A stretch of 64,000 nucleotides of DNA from assembly GCF_014204795.1 (NCBI RefSeq), contig NZ_JACHMB010000001.1, forward strand, positions 4,898,001-4,962,000. Direction: 5' to 3'. Shown piece after piece: positions 37,878 to 47,110 of this stretch. Every line of letters begins with the position of its first letter. Position 1 is the first letter of the stretch. The position numbers and the translations under genes are program-made. A model generated the notes under the pieces. The model worked only from the letters and a program-made list of their open reading frames with translations, was not told where the DNA came from and searched no databases. The DNA is from Nonomuraea jabiensis (lineage in GTDB: Bacteria > Actinomycetota > Actinomycetes > Streptosporangiales > Streptosporangiaceae).

Positions 37878-39974
37878 TTGAGCGACACCACCGAACTCCT
37901 CTCCGACGCATCAGGCGCTGAGCCGGCGTCCGGCGACACCCCCACCCGCGCACCGGCGAAGACCACCCGTGCGCGTCGCTCCGGCACCGGCCTGTCCGCC
38001 AAGGTGCTGCCCGAGCTGCAGAAGATGGCAGCTGAGCTGGGCATCAGCGGGACCGGGCGCATGCGGAAGAGCCAGCTCATCGCGGCCATCCAGGAGAAGC
38101 AGGGTGGCGGCTCCGGCGAGGGCGCACCTGCTCCCGCCCCGGTGGCCGAGGCGCCCGCCGTCGCCACGGCCGACGCGGTCGCGGCCGCCGAGCGGCCCAC
38201 CCGTACGCGCAGGGAACGTTCCCGCGCCAAGACCGCCGAGGAGCCCGCGGCCCAGCCCGTCGCGCAGCCGGCGGAGCCCGTCGCCGCGGCCCCCGAGCCC
38301 GTCGCGGCCGCCGCGCCGGTCGAGCCGGTCGCGGAGCCGCAGGCCCAGGCCGTGGAGAGCGGCCAGAGCGAGACGCGCGCCGAGCGCGGCGAGAGCCGTC
38401 GCGAGCGCCGCAGCCGCGGTGAGCGCCGCGAGCGGGGCGACCGCTCCGGCGGCGACCGCGGTGAGGGCGGCCGCGCGGAGAGCAGCCGTGACGGCGGGCG
38501 CGACAGCAGCCGTGACAGCGGGCGCGACCTCGGTCGTGACGGCGGCCGCGACAGTGGCCGTGACAGCCGTGACAGCCGTGACAGCCGTGACAGCCGCGAC
38601 AGCGGCCGTGACCTCGGTCGTGACGGTGGCCGTGACGGGGGTCGTGACGGGGGCCGCGGCGAGCAGCGCGAGCGCGCCGCCGACGCGGGCCGGAGCGACC
38701 AGCGCGGCGACCAGCGCGGCGGCGCCGGCGACGACGACGACCGCGGCGGGCGCGGGCGCCGGGGCCGCTTCAGGGAGCGCAACCGCGGCCGCGGCCGTGA
38801 CCGCTTCGAGAGCGGCGAGCCCGTCATCGGCGACGACGACGTGCTCATCCCGATCGCCGGCATCCTCGACATCCTCGACAACTACGCGTTCGTCAGGACC
38901 AGCGGCTACCTGCCGGGCAGCAACGACGTCTACGTCTCGCTCGCCCAGATCCGCCGCAACGGCCTGCGCAAGGGCGACGTCATCACCGGCGCCGTCAGGC
39001 AGCCCCGCGACGGCGAGCGGCGCGAGAAGTTCAACGCCCTGGTCCGCCTCGACACCGTCAACGGCATGGACCCGGACCAGGCCCGCAACCGGCCTGACTT
39101 CAACAAGCTGACGCCGCTCTACCCGCAGGAGCGCCTGCGCCTGGAGACCGAGCCGAACATCCTCACCACGCGGATCATCGACCTCGTCTCGCCGATCGGC
39201 AAGGGCCAGCGCGGCCTCATCGTCTCGCCGCCCAAGGCCGGTAAGACGATGGTGCTGCAGTCCATCGCCAACGCGATCACCCGCAACAACCCCGAGTGCC
39301 ACCTGATGGTCGTGCTCGTGGACGAGCGGCCCGAAGAGGTCACCGACATGCAGCGGTCGGTCAAGGGCGAGGTCATCCACTCGACCTTCGACCGTCCGGC
39401 CGAAGACCACACCACGGTCGCCGAGCTCGCCATCGAGCGGGCCAAGCGCCTGGTGGAGCTGGGCCACGACGTGGTCGTCCTGCTCGACTCGATCACCCGC
39501 CTCGGCCGCGCCTACAACCTGGCGGCCCCGGCGTCCGGGCGCATCCTGTCGGGTGGTGTCGACTCCACGGCGCTCTACCCGCCCAAGCGCTTCTTCGGCG
39601 CCGCCCGCAACATCGAGAACGGCGGCTCGCTGACGATCCTCGCCACGGCCCTGGTCGAGACCGGGTCCAAGATGGACGAGGTCATCTTCGAGGAGTTCAA
39701 GGGCACCGGCAACATGGAGCTCAAGCTCAACCGCTCCCTGGCCGACAAGCGCATCTTCCCCGCGGTGGACGTGGACGCGTCCGGCACGCGTAAGGAAGAG
39801 ATCCTCATGGCCAAGGAAGAGCTCCAGATCGTCTGGAAGCTGCGCCGGGTGCTGCACGCGCTCGACATGCAGCAGGCGCTCGAGCTGCTCCTGGAGAAGA
39901 TGAAGGAGACCAAGTCCAACGCGGAGTTCCTCCTGCAGGTCCAGAAGACCACGGTGAGCAACGACCGCGACTAG
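37878..39974 (+). CDS. rho: Transcription termination factor Rho with long disordered insert
   Basis: 698 residues, against ~420 in E. coli. Hexameric RNA helicase that ends transcription. A Rho N-terminal helix domain (VLPELQKMAAELGISGTGRMRKSQLIAAI, ~35-70) comes first. A ~230-residue Ala/Pro- then Arg/Asp/Gly-rich insert follows, with a repetitive SRDSRDSGRDLGRDGGRD-type core at ~204-262. The RNA-binding cold-shock domain (~325-400) and RecA-like ATPase complete it: Walker A SPPKAGKT at ~450 and Walker B VVVLLDSITRL at ~530. Q- and R-loops appear intact. TTG start at 37878, with GGAAGGA 8 nt upstream. Long inserts are typical of actinobacterial Rho; this one is strikingly repetitive. Confidence 0.96.
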   Translation: MSDTTELLSDASGAEPASGDTPTRAPAKTTRARRSGTGLSAKVLPELQKMAAELGISGTGRMRKSQLIAAIQEKQGGGSGEGAPAPAPVAEAPAVATADAVAAAERPTRTRRERSRAKTAEEPAAQPVAQPAEPVAAAPEPVAAAAPVEPVAEPQAQAVESGQSETRAERGESRRERRSRGERRERGDRSGGDRGEGGRAESSRDGGRDSSRDSGRDLGRDGGRDSGRDSRDSRDSRDSRDSGRDLGRDGGRDGGRDGGRGEQRERAADAGRSDQRGDQRGGAGDDDDRGGRGRRGRFRERNRGRGRDRFESGEPVIGDDDVLIPIAGILDILDNYAFVRTSGYLPGSNDVYVSLAQIRRNGLRKGDVITGAVRQPRDGERREKFNALVRLDTVNGMDPDQARNRPDFNKLTPLYPQERLRLETEPNILTTRIIDLVSPIGKGQRGLIVSPPKAGKTMVLQSIANAITRNNPECHLMVVLVDERPEEVTDMQRSVKGEVIHSTFDRPAEDHTTVAELAIERAKRLVELGHDVVVLLDSITRLGRAYNLAAPASGRILSGGVDSTALYPPKRFFGAARNIENGGSLTILATALVETGSKMDEVIFEEFKGTGNMELKLNRSLADKRIFPAVDVDASGTRKEEILMAKEELQIVWKLRRVLHALDMQQALELLLEKMKETKSNAEFLLQVQKTTVSNDRD

Positions 39975-39985
39975 CGGCTCCTGGG

Positions 39986-40019
39986 AGAGGCGGCATGGGG
40001 TTTCCCCCGTGCCGCCTCT
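39986..40019 (+). terminator. Intrinsic terminator after rho
   Basis: agaggcggca plus tgggg, a short t-rich loop, then the complementary arm ccccg-tgccgcctct, followed by ttcc. The stem is about 15 bp with one G-T pair and lies 12 bp after the rho stop. Confidence 0.8.
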
Positions 40020-40127
40020 TTCCGTCTGTACGGGGGCCCGTGCGAGCGCGGGACGGGGGATAGCCCCACCCCGGCGACGGCCGCCTCCCGGATTCACGCC
40101 GGCGCGTTCCGAGTGCACTCTTGGGGC

Positions 40128-41393
40128 ATGCCATCAGTCGCGTTGAAGGACCGCGTGCCGTTCGGGGCCAGGGGTCCGCTGGGGATCGTGGTCGACCCGA
40201 TGACGTGGCGGGCGGCGCCGTACCTGCTGATCACGGGGGCGACCGGGATCGGCTGGTTCGTCGTGCTGTCCCTCGCCCTGCCCGCGTCGCTCACGCTGAC
40301 CGTCGTCTGGGTCGGCGTGCCGCTGATGATGGCCACGGTGCTGATGTGGCGCGGCGGGGCGATGCTGGAGAGACGGCTGATGCACGCGGCGTTCGGGGTG
40401 AAGATCGCCGACCCGTACCAGAGCAGGCCGGAACGCGGGGTGGGCGCGCACCTGCGCTGGCTGCTGGGGGACGCGGCCACCTGGCAGGACCTCGGTTACC
40501 TGCTGATGCTGCTGCCGCTCGGCCTGGTCGAGACCGCCGTGTCGGTCGTGCTGTGGTTCACGGCGGTGACGCTGATCATCCAGCCCCTCCTGATGTCGCT
40601 GTGGGTGGCGGCGGGCGTCTACACGGAGCTGACCATCGACAGCTGGCCGGGCGCCCTCGTCGCCATGGTCTTCGGGACGCTGGTGTTCGTGCTCGCGGCG
40701 TACCTCGTACGCGGGATGGCCTGGCTGCACGGGACGCTGGCGACGGTGCTGCTCGGCGGCAGCCAGGAGGAGCGGCTGAGGGCCAGCAGGGCCAGGGGGA
40801 TCGACGCGGCCGAGGCGGAGCGGCGCCGGATCGAGCGCGACCTGCACGACGGCGCGCAGCAGCGGCTGCTGTCGGTGGCGGTGGACCTGGGGCGGGCGCA
40901 GTCGAAGTTCGACAGCGAGCCCGAGGAGGCCAGGATGCTCATCGCGCAGGCCCATGCGGGCACCAAGGCCGCCATCGCCGAGTTGCGCAACCTGGCCAGG
41001 GGCATCCACCCGGCCATCCTGAGCGACCGTGGCCTGGACGCGGCGCTGTCGGGGCTGGCCGCGCGGGCGCCCGTCCGCGTGGACGTCTCCGTCGAACTGC
41101 GCGAGCGGCCGCCCGCCGCCGTCGAGAGCATCGCGTACTTCATCGTGGCCGAGAGCCTGACCAACATGGCCAAGCACTCCGGCGCCACCGAGGCGTCGGT
41201 GACAGTGCTCAGGGACCATCGAGGCGTGGTCGTGGACGTGTGGGACAACGGCATCGGCGGGGCCGTCGTCTGCCCGGGCGGCGGCCTGTCGGGGCTGGCC
41301 GACCGGGCGGCCACCATCGACGGCGTGCTCGTCCTGCACAGCCCCGTGGGCGGGCCCACTCTCGTGCGGGCGGAGCTGCCTTGCGAGTGGTAG
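40128..41393 (+). CDS. Sensor histidine kinase, NarL/DesK-like (HisKA_3)
   Basis: 421 residues. An N-terminal membrane sensor module with about four segments (~20-65 and ~120-205; PF13796-like 'sensor' layout) precedes the dimerisation/phosphoacceptor helix RRRIERDLHDGAQQRL with His at ~240. The ATPase domain has ESLTNMAKHSGA, VWDNGIGG and GLSGLADRAATIDG. ATG at 40128; the ribosome-binding site is weak. The cognate regulator follows after 57 bp. Signal unknown. Confidence 0.92.
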   Translation: MPSVALKDRVPFGARGPLGIVVDPMTWRAAPYLLITGATGIGWFVVLSLALPASLTLTVVWVGVPLMMATVLMWRGGAMLERRLMHAAFGVKIADPYQSRPERGVGAHLRWLLGDAATWQDLGYLLMLLPLGLVETAVSVVLWFTAVTLIIQPLLMSLWVAAGVYTELTIDSWPGALVAMVFGTLVFVLAAYLVRGMAWLHGTLATVLLGGSQEERLRASRARGIDAAEAERRRIERDLHDGAQQRLLSVAVDLGRAQSKFDSEPEEARMLIAQAHAGTKAAIAELRNLARGIHPAILSDRGLDAALSGLAARAPVRVDVSVELRERPPAAVESIAYFIVAESLTNMAKHSGATEASVTVLRDHRGVVVDVWDNGIGGAVVCPGGGLSGLADRAATIDGVLVLHSPVGGPTLVRAELPCEW

Positions 41394-41450
41394 GCGCGCG
41401 CCGCGGCCCGCGGTGGACAGCCGGACGCCGACCCCTGTAGTCATGTGGCC

Positions 41451-42086
41451 ATGCGCGTGGTCATCGCCGAGGACTCCGTACTCCTGCGCGAGGGGCTCGC
41501 GCGCCTGCTCGCCGACGGCGGCATCGAGACCGTCGCGGCCGTCTCCGACGGGCCCGCGCTGGTGTCGGCCGTCCTGGAGCACGAGCCCGACCTGGCCATC
41601 GTCGACGTACGCATGCCGCCGACCCACACCGACGAGGGCCTGCGGGCGGCGCTGCAGGTGCGCGTGGCCAGGCCGGACTTCCCGATCCTGGTCCTGTCGC
41701 AGTACGTCGAGGAGCGCTATGCCGGCGACCTCATCGGCAGGGCCGTCGGCTACCTGCTGAAGGAGCGGGTGGCGGACGTGGCCGAGTTCCTGGAGACGGT
41801 GCGGCAGGTGGCGGCGGGCGGCACGGTCATCGATCCCGAGGTCGTCGTGCAGCTGCTGAGCCGCCAGCGCCGGGGCGCCCCGCTCGACTCGCTGTCCCCC
41901 CGCGAGCGCGAGGTGCTGGCCCTGATGGCCGAGGGCCGCTCCAACACCGCCATCGCCGCCCGGCTGGTCGTCACGGAAGGCGCGGTGGAGAAGCATATTT
42001 CCGGCATCTTCGCCAAGCTGGCCCTGGGGCCGGCGCCCGAGGATCATCGTCGTGTGCTGGCCGTACTCACCTATCTGGGCCGCTGA
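41451..42086 (+). CDS. Response regulator, NarL/LuxR family
   Basis: 211 residues. Receiver domain: acidic pair in VIAEDSVLLREGL, phosphoacceptor Asp at ~52 in AIVDVRMPP, and LSQYVEERYAGDLI with the conserved KERV lysine. The C-terminal LuxR HTH is LSPREREVLALMAEGRSNTAIA ... EGAVEKHISGIFAKL. Partner of the kinase at 40128. Start ATG at 41451; a GTG at 41445 is an alternative. Confidence 0.93.
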   Translation: MRVVIAEDSVLLREGLARLLADGGIETVAAVSDGPALVSAVLEHEPDLAIVDVRMPPTHTDEGLRAALQVRVARPDFPILVLSQYVEERYAGDLIGRAVGYLLKERVADVAEFLETVRQVAAGGTVIDPEVVVQLLSRQRRGAPLDSLSPREREVLALMAEGRSNTAIAARLVVTEGAVEKHISGIFAKLALGPAPEDHRRVLAVLTYLGR

Positions 42087-42208
42087 CGGGAATGCGCGAT
42101 GGCCTGGGATGGTTGGACGATCTGGCACACTGGTAGCTGACCATTTAGCGGTTCCGGTTCACGCCGTGCGTGAAGGCGACCCGGCGGCCGCACCCCGAAA
42201 GGACAGCG

Positions 42209-42427
42209 ATGAAGCGCGACATCCACCCTGACTACAACGTGACGCAGGTGAGCTGCTCCTGCGGCAACACGTTCACCACCCGTAGCACCGCCAAGAACGG
42301 CGTCATCCACGCCGACGTCTGCTCTGCCTGCCACCCGTTCTACACCGGCAAGCAGAAGATCCTCGACACCGGCGGCCGGGTGGCCCGCTTCGAGAAGCGC
42401 TTCGGCAAGAAGGCCACGGGCAAGTAG
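42209..42427 (+). CDS. rpmE: 50S ribosomal protein L31, zinc-binding form
   Basis: 72 residues. MKRDIHPDYNVTQVSCSCGNTF and DVCSACHPFYTGKQK carry the CxC ... CxxC zinc ribbon of the C+ type of L31. ATG at 42209, with GAAAGGA ~6 nt upstream. The upstream gap 42087-42208 likely holds its promoter (ttggac near 42115), but no confident pair could be assigned. Confidence 0.97.
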   Translation: MKRDIHPDYNVTQVSCSCGNTFTTRSTAKNGVIHADVCSACHPFYTGKQKILDTGGRVARFEKRFGKKATGK

Positions 42428-42435
42428 CTTCACCG

Positions 42436-42473
42436 ACGCCGGCCCGACGCACGCCCGTGCGCTGGGCCGGCGT
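42436..42473 (+). terminator. Hairpin between rpmE and prfA
   Basis: acgccggccc pairs with gggccggcgt, with an additional inner gcac/gtgc stem. It lies 8 bp after the rpmE stop. No U-tract follows, so it may act as an attenuator or RNA-stabilising hairpin before prfA. Confidence 0.6.
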
Positions 42474-42506
42474 TGCTGGTGTAAGCCCCACGACTAAGGA
42501 CACACG

Positions 42507-43559
42507 GTGAACCTCGACGAGTTGCTCAAGGAGTATTCCGAGCTGGAGCTGCAGCTCGCCGATCCCGCCGTGCACGCCGACCAGAACAAGGCCCGCACCC
42601 TCGGCAGGCGTTACTCGCAGCTCACGCCGATCGTCACGACGTACCGCGAGCTCGACGCGGCGCGCGACGACCTGACCGCCGCCAAGGAGCTGGCCGGTGA
42701 GGACGAGGCGTTCGCGGCCGAGGCGGCCGAGCTGGAGGAGCGCATCCCCCAGCTCGAGGAGAAGCTCAGGCACCTGCTCATCCCGCGCGATCCCAACGAT
42801 GACAAGGACATCATCATGGAGATCAAGGCGGGCGAGGGCGGCGAGGAGTCCGCGCTGTTCGCGGGCGACCTGCTGCGGATGTACCTGAGATACGCCGAGC
42901 GGCTCGGCTGGAAGACCGAGGTCATCGACAGCCAGCCCTCCGACCTGGGCGGCTACAAAGATGTCACCGTCGGCATCAAGGCCAAGGGCGACGAGGGCGT
43001 GTGGTCCAGGCTCAAGTACGAAGGCGGCGTCCACCGCGTGCAGCGGGTGCCCGTCACCGAGTCGCAGGGCCGCATCCACACCAGCGCCGCGGGCGTGCTC
43101 GTCTACCCCGAGGCCGAGGACGTCGACGTCCAGATCGACCCCAACGACCTGCGCATCGACGTCTACCGCTCCAGCGGCCCCGGCGGCCAGAGCGTCAACA
43201 CCACCGACTCGGCGGTCCGCATCACCCACCTGCCCACCGGCGTGGTCGTCTCGTGCCAGAACGAGAAGAGCCAGCTCCAGAACAAGGAGTCGGCCCTGCG
43301 CATCCTGCGTGCCCGGCTGCTGGCCATCGCGCAGGAGGAGGCCGAGGCCGCCGCGCAGGCCGAGCGCAAGTCGCAGGTCCGCACGGTCGACCGCTCCGAG
43401 CGCGTACGCACCTACAACTTCCCGGAAAACCGCATCTCCGACCACCGGGTCGGCTTCAAGGCGTATAACCTCGACCAGGTTCTCGACGGTGAGCTCAACG
43501 CCGTCACCCAGGCCCTCATCGACGCCGAGATGGCGGAGAAGCTCGCACAACACTCATGA
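42507..43559 (+). CDS. prfA: Peptide chain release factor 1
   Basis: 350 residues. Releases peptides at UAA/UAG. Codon-recognition tripeptide PVT at ~182-184 and the catalytic GGQ at 226-228 (SSGPGGQSVNTTDSAVRITH). GTG start at 42507 with a ggacac-type upstream site. The stop overlaps the prmC start (ATGA); PrmC methylates the GGQ glutamine of RF1. Confidence 0.97.
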   Translation: MNLDELLKEYSELELQLADPAVHADQNKARTLGRRYSQLTPIVTTYRELDAARDDLTAAKELAGEDEAFAAEAAELEERIPQLEEKLRHLLIPRDPNDDKDIIMEIKAGEGGEESALFAGDLLRMYLRYAERLGWKTEVIDSQPSDLGGYKDVTVGIKAKGDEGVWSRLKYEGGVHRVQRVPVTESQGRIHTSAAGVLVYPEAEDVDVQIDPNDLRIDVYRSSGPGGQSVNTTDSAVRITHLPTGVVVSCQNEKSQLQNKESALRILRARLLAIAQEEAEAAAQAERKSQVRTVDRSERVRTYNFPENRISDHRVGFKAYNLDQVLDGELNAVTQALIDAEMAEKLAQHS

Positions 43560-44410
43560 CATTTCTGCTGGACGAGATCGCCCTCGCCACCGCCCGGCTG
43601 GCCGAGGCAGGTGTTCCCTCACCGCGCACCGACGCTGAGGAGATCGCGGCGTTCGTCCACGGCGTGCGCAGGAGCGAGCTCCACACGGTCAAGGACTCCG
43701 ACTTCGACGCGCTTTTCTGGGAGGGCGTGGCCAGGCGCGAGGCCCGCGAGCCGCTGCAGCACATCACCGGCCACGCCTACTTCCGCTACCTCGAACTGTC
43801 GGTCGGGCCCGGCGTCTTCGTGCCCCGGCCCGAGACCGAGGTGGTGGCGGGCTGGGCCATCGAGACGCTGCGCGCCATGGACGTGACCGCCCCGCTCGTC
43901 GTCGATCTCGGCACCGGCTCGGGCGCGATCGCGCTGTCGATCGCCCAGGAGGTGGCCCTGGCCGAGGTCCACGCCGTGGAGGTCGACCCCGGGGCGTACA
44001 CGTGGGCCAAGCGCAACATCTCCGAGCTCGGCCAGGGCCGCACCCACCTGCACCCCGAAGACCTGGCCGAGGCGCTGCCCGAGCTCAACGGCAAGGTCGA
44101 CCTGGTCATCTCCAACCCGCCCTACATCCCGCCCGGCGCGATCCCACGCGACCCCGAGGTGCGCGACTACGATCCCACCAGGGCGCTGTACGGCTCCGGC
44201 GAGGACGGGCTGGGCGAGGTGCGGGCGGTCGAGCGCACGGCCCGCCGCCTGCTGCGGCCCGGCGGCTGGGTGGTCGTCGAGCACGCCGACCAGCAGGGCA
44301 GGGCGGTCTATCTGACGTTCCCCGAGGACAACGGCTGGCGCGACGTGCGCCTTCGCCAGGACCTCACCAGGAGGGACCGCTTCGTCACGGCCCGGCTGGG
44401 CCAGGACTAG
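43556..44410 (+). CDS. prmC: Release factor glutamine methyltransferase
   Basis: 284 residues. N-terminal helical domain (EPLQHITGHAYFRYLEL, VFVPRPETE) and SAM-dependent methyltransferase domain with VVDLGTGSGAIALSIA and the catalytic NPPY at 187-190. Modifies the GGQ glutamine of RF1/RF2. Coupled to prfA by a 4-bp overlap. Confidence 0.96.
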   Translation: MTFLLDEIALATARLAEAGVPSPRTDAEEIAAFVHGVRRSELHTVKDSDFDALFWEGVARREAREPLQHITGHAYFRYLELSVGPGVFVPRPETEVVAGWAIETLRAMDVTAPLVVDLGTGSGAIALSIAQEVALAEVHAVEVDPGAYTWAKRNISELGQGRTHLHPEDLAEALPELNGKVDLVISNPPYIPPGAIPRDPEVRDYDPTRALYGSGEDGLGEVRAVERTARRLLRPGGWVVVEHADQQGRAVYLTFPEDNGWRDVRLRQDLTRRDRFVTARLGQD

Positions 44411-44438
44411 GATCCATTCGAGCGAGGTGACAGGACCG

Positions 44439-45086
44439 ATGGCCAGACGCTTTGACTGCTCCGACCTGGAGCAGCGGACCGTGGGCGTGATGGAGGCCGC
44501 CGCCGCGGTGCGGCGGGGCGAGCTCGTGGTGCTGCCGACCGACACCGTCTACGGCATCGGCGCCGACGCGTTCACGCCGGCGGCGGTCACGGCACTGCTC
44601 GACGCCAAGGGCCGGGGCCGCGAGATGCCGCCGCCCGTGCTCGTGGGCACCGTCAGAGCCGCCACAGCGCTCATAGACGACCTCGGACCGTACGGGCAGG
44701 ACCTGATAGACGCCTTCTGGCCCGGGCCGCTCACGCTCGTCTGCAAGGCCAACAGGGCCCTTTCCTGGGACCTGGGGGAGACCAAGGGCACGGTGGCCGT
44801 GCGCATGCCGCTCCACCCGGTCGCGCTCGACCTGCTCAAGGAGACCGGCCCCATGGCCGTCTCCAGCGCCAACCGCTCCGGCGCCCCCGCCGCCACCACG
44901 GCGGAGGAGGCCCAGGAGCAGCTCGGCGACTCGGTCGAGGTCTACCTCGACGGCGGCAAGACCACCGACAACACGCCCTCCACCATCCTCGACCTCACTA
45001 CCGCCGTGCCCCGGCTGCTGCGGCGCGGGGCCATCCCGGTGGAGAAGCTGCGGGGCATCATCGGTTACGTCGCCACCGAGGACTGA
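44439..45086 (+). CDS. tsaC: Threonylcarbamoyl-AMP synthase (Sua5/YrdC/TsaC)
   Basis: 215 residues. Forms threonylcarbamoyl-AMP for the t6A modification of ANN-decoding tRNAs. YrdC-domain motifs: VVLPTDTVYGIGADAF, FWPGPLTLV, VAVRMPLHPVAL and AVSSANRSGAPAATTAEEA. ATG 44439 is preferred; an in-frame GTG at 44427 lies inside the ribosome-binding region. Downstream of prfA-prmC, the usual order. No C-terminal Sua5 extension. Confidence 0.95.
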   Translation: MARRFDCSDLEQRTVGVMEAAAAVRRGELVVLPTDTVYGIGADAFTPAAVTALLDAKGRGREMPPPVLVGTVRAATALIDDLGPYGQDLIDAFWPGPLTLVCKANRALSWDLGETKGTVAVRMPLHPVALDLLKETGPMAVSSANRSGAPAATTAEEAQEQLGDSVEVYLDGGKTTDNTPSTILDLTTAVPRLLRRGAIPVEKLRGIIGYVATED

Positions 45087-45118
45087 CGTATACCGTCTGC
45101 TTATCCCGGCTGCGATCG

Positions 45119-45152
45119 CGCTCCGGCCGACATTACGGTGAGGCCCGGAGCG
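45119..45152 (+). terminator. Possible hairpin after tsaC
   Basis: cgctccgg and ccggagcg form an 8-bp stem with an 18-nt loop in the 89-bp gap after tsaC. There is no U-tract. Weak evidence for a terminator of the prfA-prmC-tsaC transcript. Confidence 0.35.
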
Positions 45153-45175
45153 GCGATTACGTCCGGGAGTGGCCC

Positions 45176-47110
45176 ATGGGCAAGTTCGACGGCATGGATC
45201 CCAAGCTGGTCCGTGACCTGCTGACCGAGGTGAAACACGCGGCCACGCAGATGCGTACGGTCGAGGACCAGGTCAGGGCCGCCATGCGCCGCGCCGGGCT
45301 GTCCACCCAGACCACCCACCGCCCGGCGCAGGTCGCGGAGGCCGTCGACGCGATGGTCAAGGACGTCAACGTGCGGCTCGGGGTGCTGGAGAAGCGGGAG
45401 GAACCGCCTCGGATGGGGGCGGGGGCTACTGAGGATGATGATCCCAAGCAGGTGCGGGGGGATCGGGACAAGTACGACAACCCACGGGCCGCCGAGCCAC
45501 CGTCGAAGGACGACGACACGAAGCCGGACTCGGACGGGAAGACCGGGGCTGATGGGAAGTCGGATTCCGACGGCAAGACGGGCGCTGACGGGAAGTCGGA
45601 TTCCGACGGTAAGTCGGACTCGGACGGCAAGACGGGTGGCGACGGGAAGACGGATTCGGACGGTAAGTCGGGCTCGGACGGTAAGTCGGACTCGGACGGC
45701 AAGACGGGCGCTGACGGCAAGACCGACTCGGACGGTAAGTCGGACTCGGACGGCAAGACGGGTGGCGACGGGAAGACGGATTCCGACGGGAAGACGGGCT
45801 CGGACGGTAAGTCGGACTCGGACGGGAAATCGGGCTCCGATGCCGACGGGAAGACCTGCGACGGTGACAAGGACACTGGGACCGGCCAGGACACCGGAGG
45901 CGATGGCAAGACCGGCGATCAGCCCGTCGACCAGCCCAAGGACGACGATGTGGGCAGCAGGCGCGATCGCGGTGCCGAGGCGGACGGCGGCGCGGTCAAC
46001 ACCCCGGCCAACGACCAACAGGACCCGACCAAGCCGCACATCGTCGAAGTAGACGGCGTAAAGGTCCTCCAGATCCCCATCGACCCGCCCACGGCCGAAC
46101 AACTGGAAGACCTCCTCGAGAACACCGACAAGGTGCAACCGGCGGAAATGCCGAAGGTCCCCGCCGACAGCACCACCGCCGCGAACGTCAACGCCTGGGC
46201 GAACGACGGCAGCGACGTGGTCTCCGTCGACACCAACCCGCCCAGCCCGGACGCGCTGAAGACGGTGGTGGGCCATCATCGGGAGATCCCGCCGCTGGAC
46301 ATGCCGGGATTAGCGGACACTTCCGGCTACGACACCACCCCCACGGACGGCACCGCTCCCACGGACGGCAGCGCCCCCACGGACGGCAATGCTCCCACCG
46401 CAGGCGCGAACGACGCCTGCACGGACACCACACCCGGCGGCACCCCACGGGGCACGGACACCACACCCGGCGGTACGGACACCAGGCACGGCGGCACGGA
46501 TACGACGCCTGGAGGCACGGACAACCGGCACGGCGGTTCGCACACCACGCCTGGAGGCACGGACACCACGCCGGGCGCCAAGGAAACGACTCCGGACCAG
46601 CCCTCCGGCGGCGACGCAGGCCAACGCACGGGCGGGGACCAGCCGACGGGTGACCGAGGGACCGGCGACCAGGGCCGAGGAACGGGGGAGCGAGGGACCG
46701 GCGACCAGGGCCGAGGAACGGGCGACCAGGGAACCTATGGCCAGGGGGGCCAGGGCGATCAGGGCTCCCGTGGTCAGGGTGGCCAAGGGGCGCCCGTTGC
46801 GATTCCGCCGACCAACCCCTCGGTCCAGGTGCAGATCGCGTACGGGACAGAAGCCGCCTACCCCGCCGGATCGGACATCAATGCCTGGGCGAACGACGGC
46901 AGTGACGTCGTCTCCGTGGACGCCTCCCCACCCAACCTGGACGCCCTCCGGACAGTCGTGGAGCACCACCGCGAGATCCAGCCCCTCGACATGCCCTCCG
47001 TAGAGGTTCCGCCCGGCGAGTACGGCAAGGGCGAGTGGGCGCCCAGGGACATCCGGCCCGATGGCCCGGCCGGCGACATCGACCCCGGTACGCCGGAAAG
47101 GAGCGCGTGA
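45176..47110 (+). CDS. Low-complexity repeat protein with duplicated C-terminal module
   Basis: 644 residues, no recognised family. Residues ~1-75 are helical (LVRDLLTEVKHAATQMRTVEDQVRAAMRR) and resemble short helical export-type proteins. About 115-235 is a DSDGK(S/T)-type pentapeptide repeat, very acidic and hydrophilic. A ~45-residue module, NAWANDGSDVVSVD ... VVGHHREIPPLDMP, occurs at ~340-380 and again at ~567-607 (NAWANDGSDVVSVD ... VVEHHREIQPLDMP). Between the copies lie TDTTPGGTDTRHGG-type and GTGDQGRGTG-type repeats. There is no signal peptide or membrane anchor. The ATG has GGGAG 8 nt upstream. The stop abuts the next start (TGATG), so the two are co-translated; a type VII-like secreted pair is one possibility (inference). 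Confidence 0.75.
   Translation: MGKFDGMDPKLVRDLLTEVKHAATQMRTVEDQVRAAMRRAGLSTQTTHRPAQVAEAVDAMVKDVNVRLGVLEKREEPPRMGAGATEDDDPKQVRGDRDKYDNPRAAEPPSKDDDTKPDSDGKTGADGKSDSDGKTGADGKSDSDGKSDSDGKTGGDGKTDSDGKSGSDGKSDSDGKTGADGKTDSDGKSDSDGKTGGDGKTDSDGKTGSDGKSDSDGKSGSDADGKTCDGDKDTGTGQDTGGDGKTGDQPVDQPKDDDVGSRRDRGAEADGGAVNTPANDQQDPTKPHIVEVDGVKVLQIPIDPPTAEQLEDLLENTDKVQPAEMPKVPADSTTAANVNAWANDGSDVVSVDTNPPSPDALKTVVGHHREIPPLDMPGLADTSGYDTTPTDGTAPTDGSAPTDGNAPTAGANDACTDTTPGGTPRGTDTTPGGTDTRHGGTDTTPGGTDNRHGGSHTTPGGTDTTPGAKETTPDQPSGGDAGQRTGGDQPTGDRGTGDQGRGTGERGTGDQGRGTGDQGTYGQGGQGDQGSRGQGGQGAPVAIPPTNPSVQVQIAYGTEAAYPAGSDINAWANDGSDVVSVDASPPNLDALRTVVEHHREIQPLDMPSVEVPPGEYGKGEWAPRDIRPDGPAGDIDPGTPERSA

Noticed and set aside
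37911..40118. 735-residue minus-strand frame opposite rho
   Set aside because: Antisense shadow of rho with Ala/Val-rich low complexity; no motif recognised.
42087..42208. Zur-box or riboswitch control of rpmE
   Set aside because: L31 is the zinc-binding form, not the zinc-free paralog normally repressed by Zur, and no convincing palindrome or folded leader was seen.
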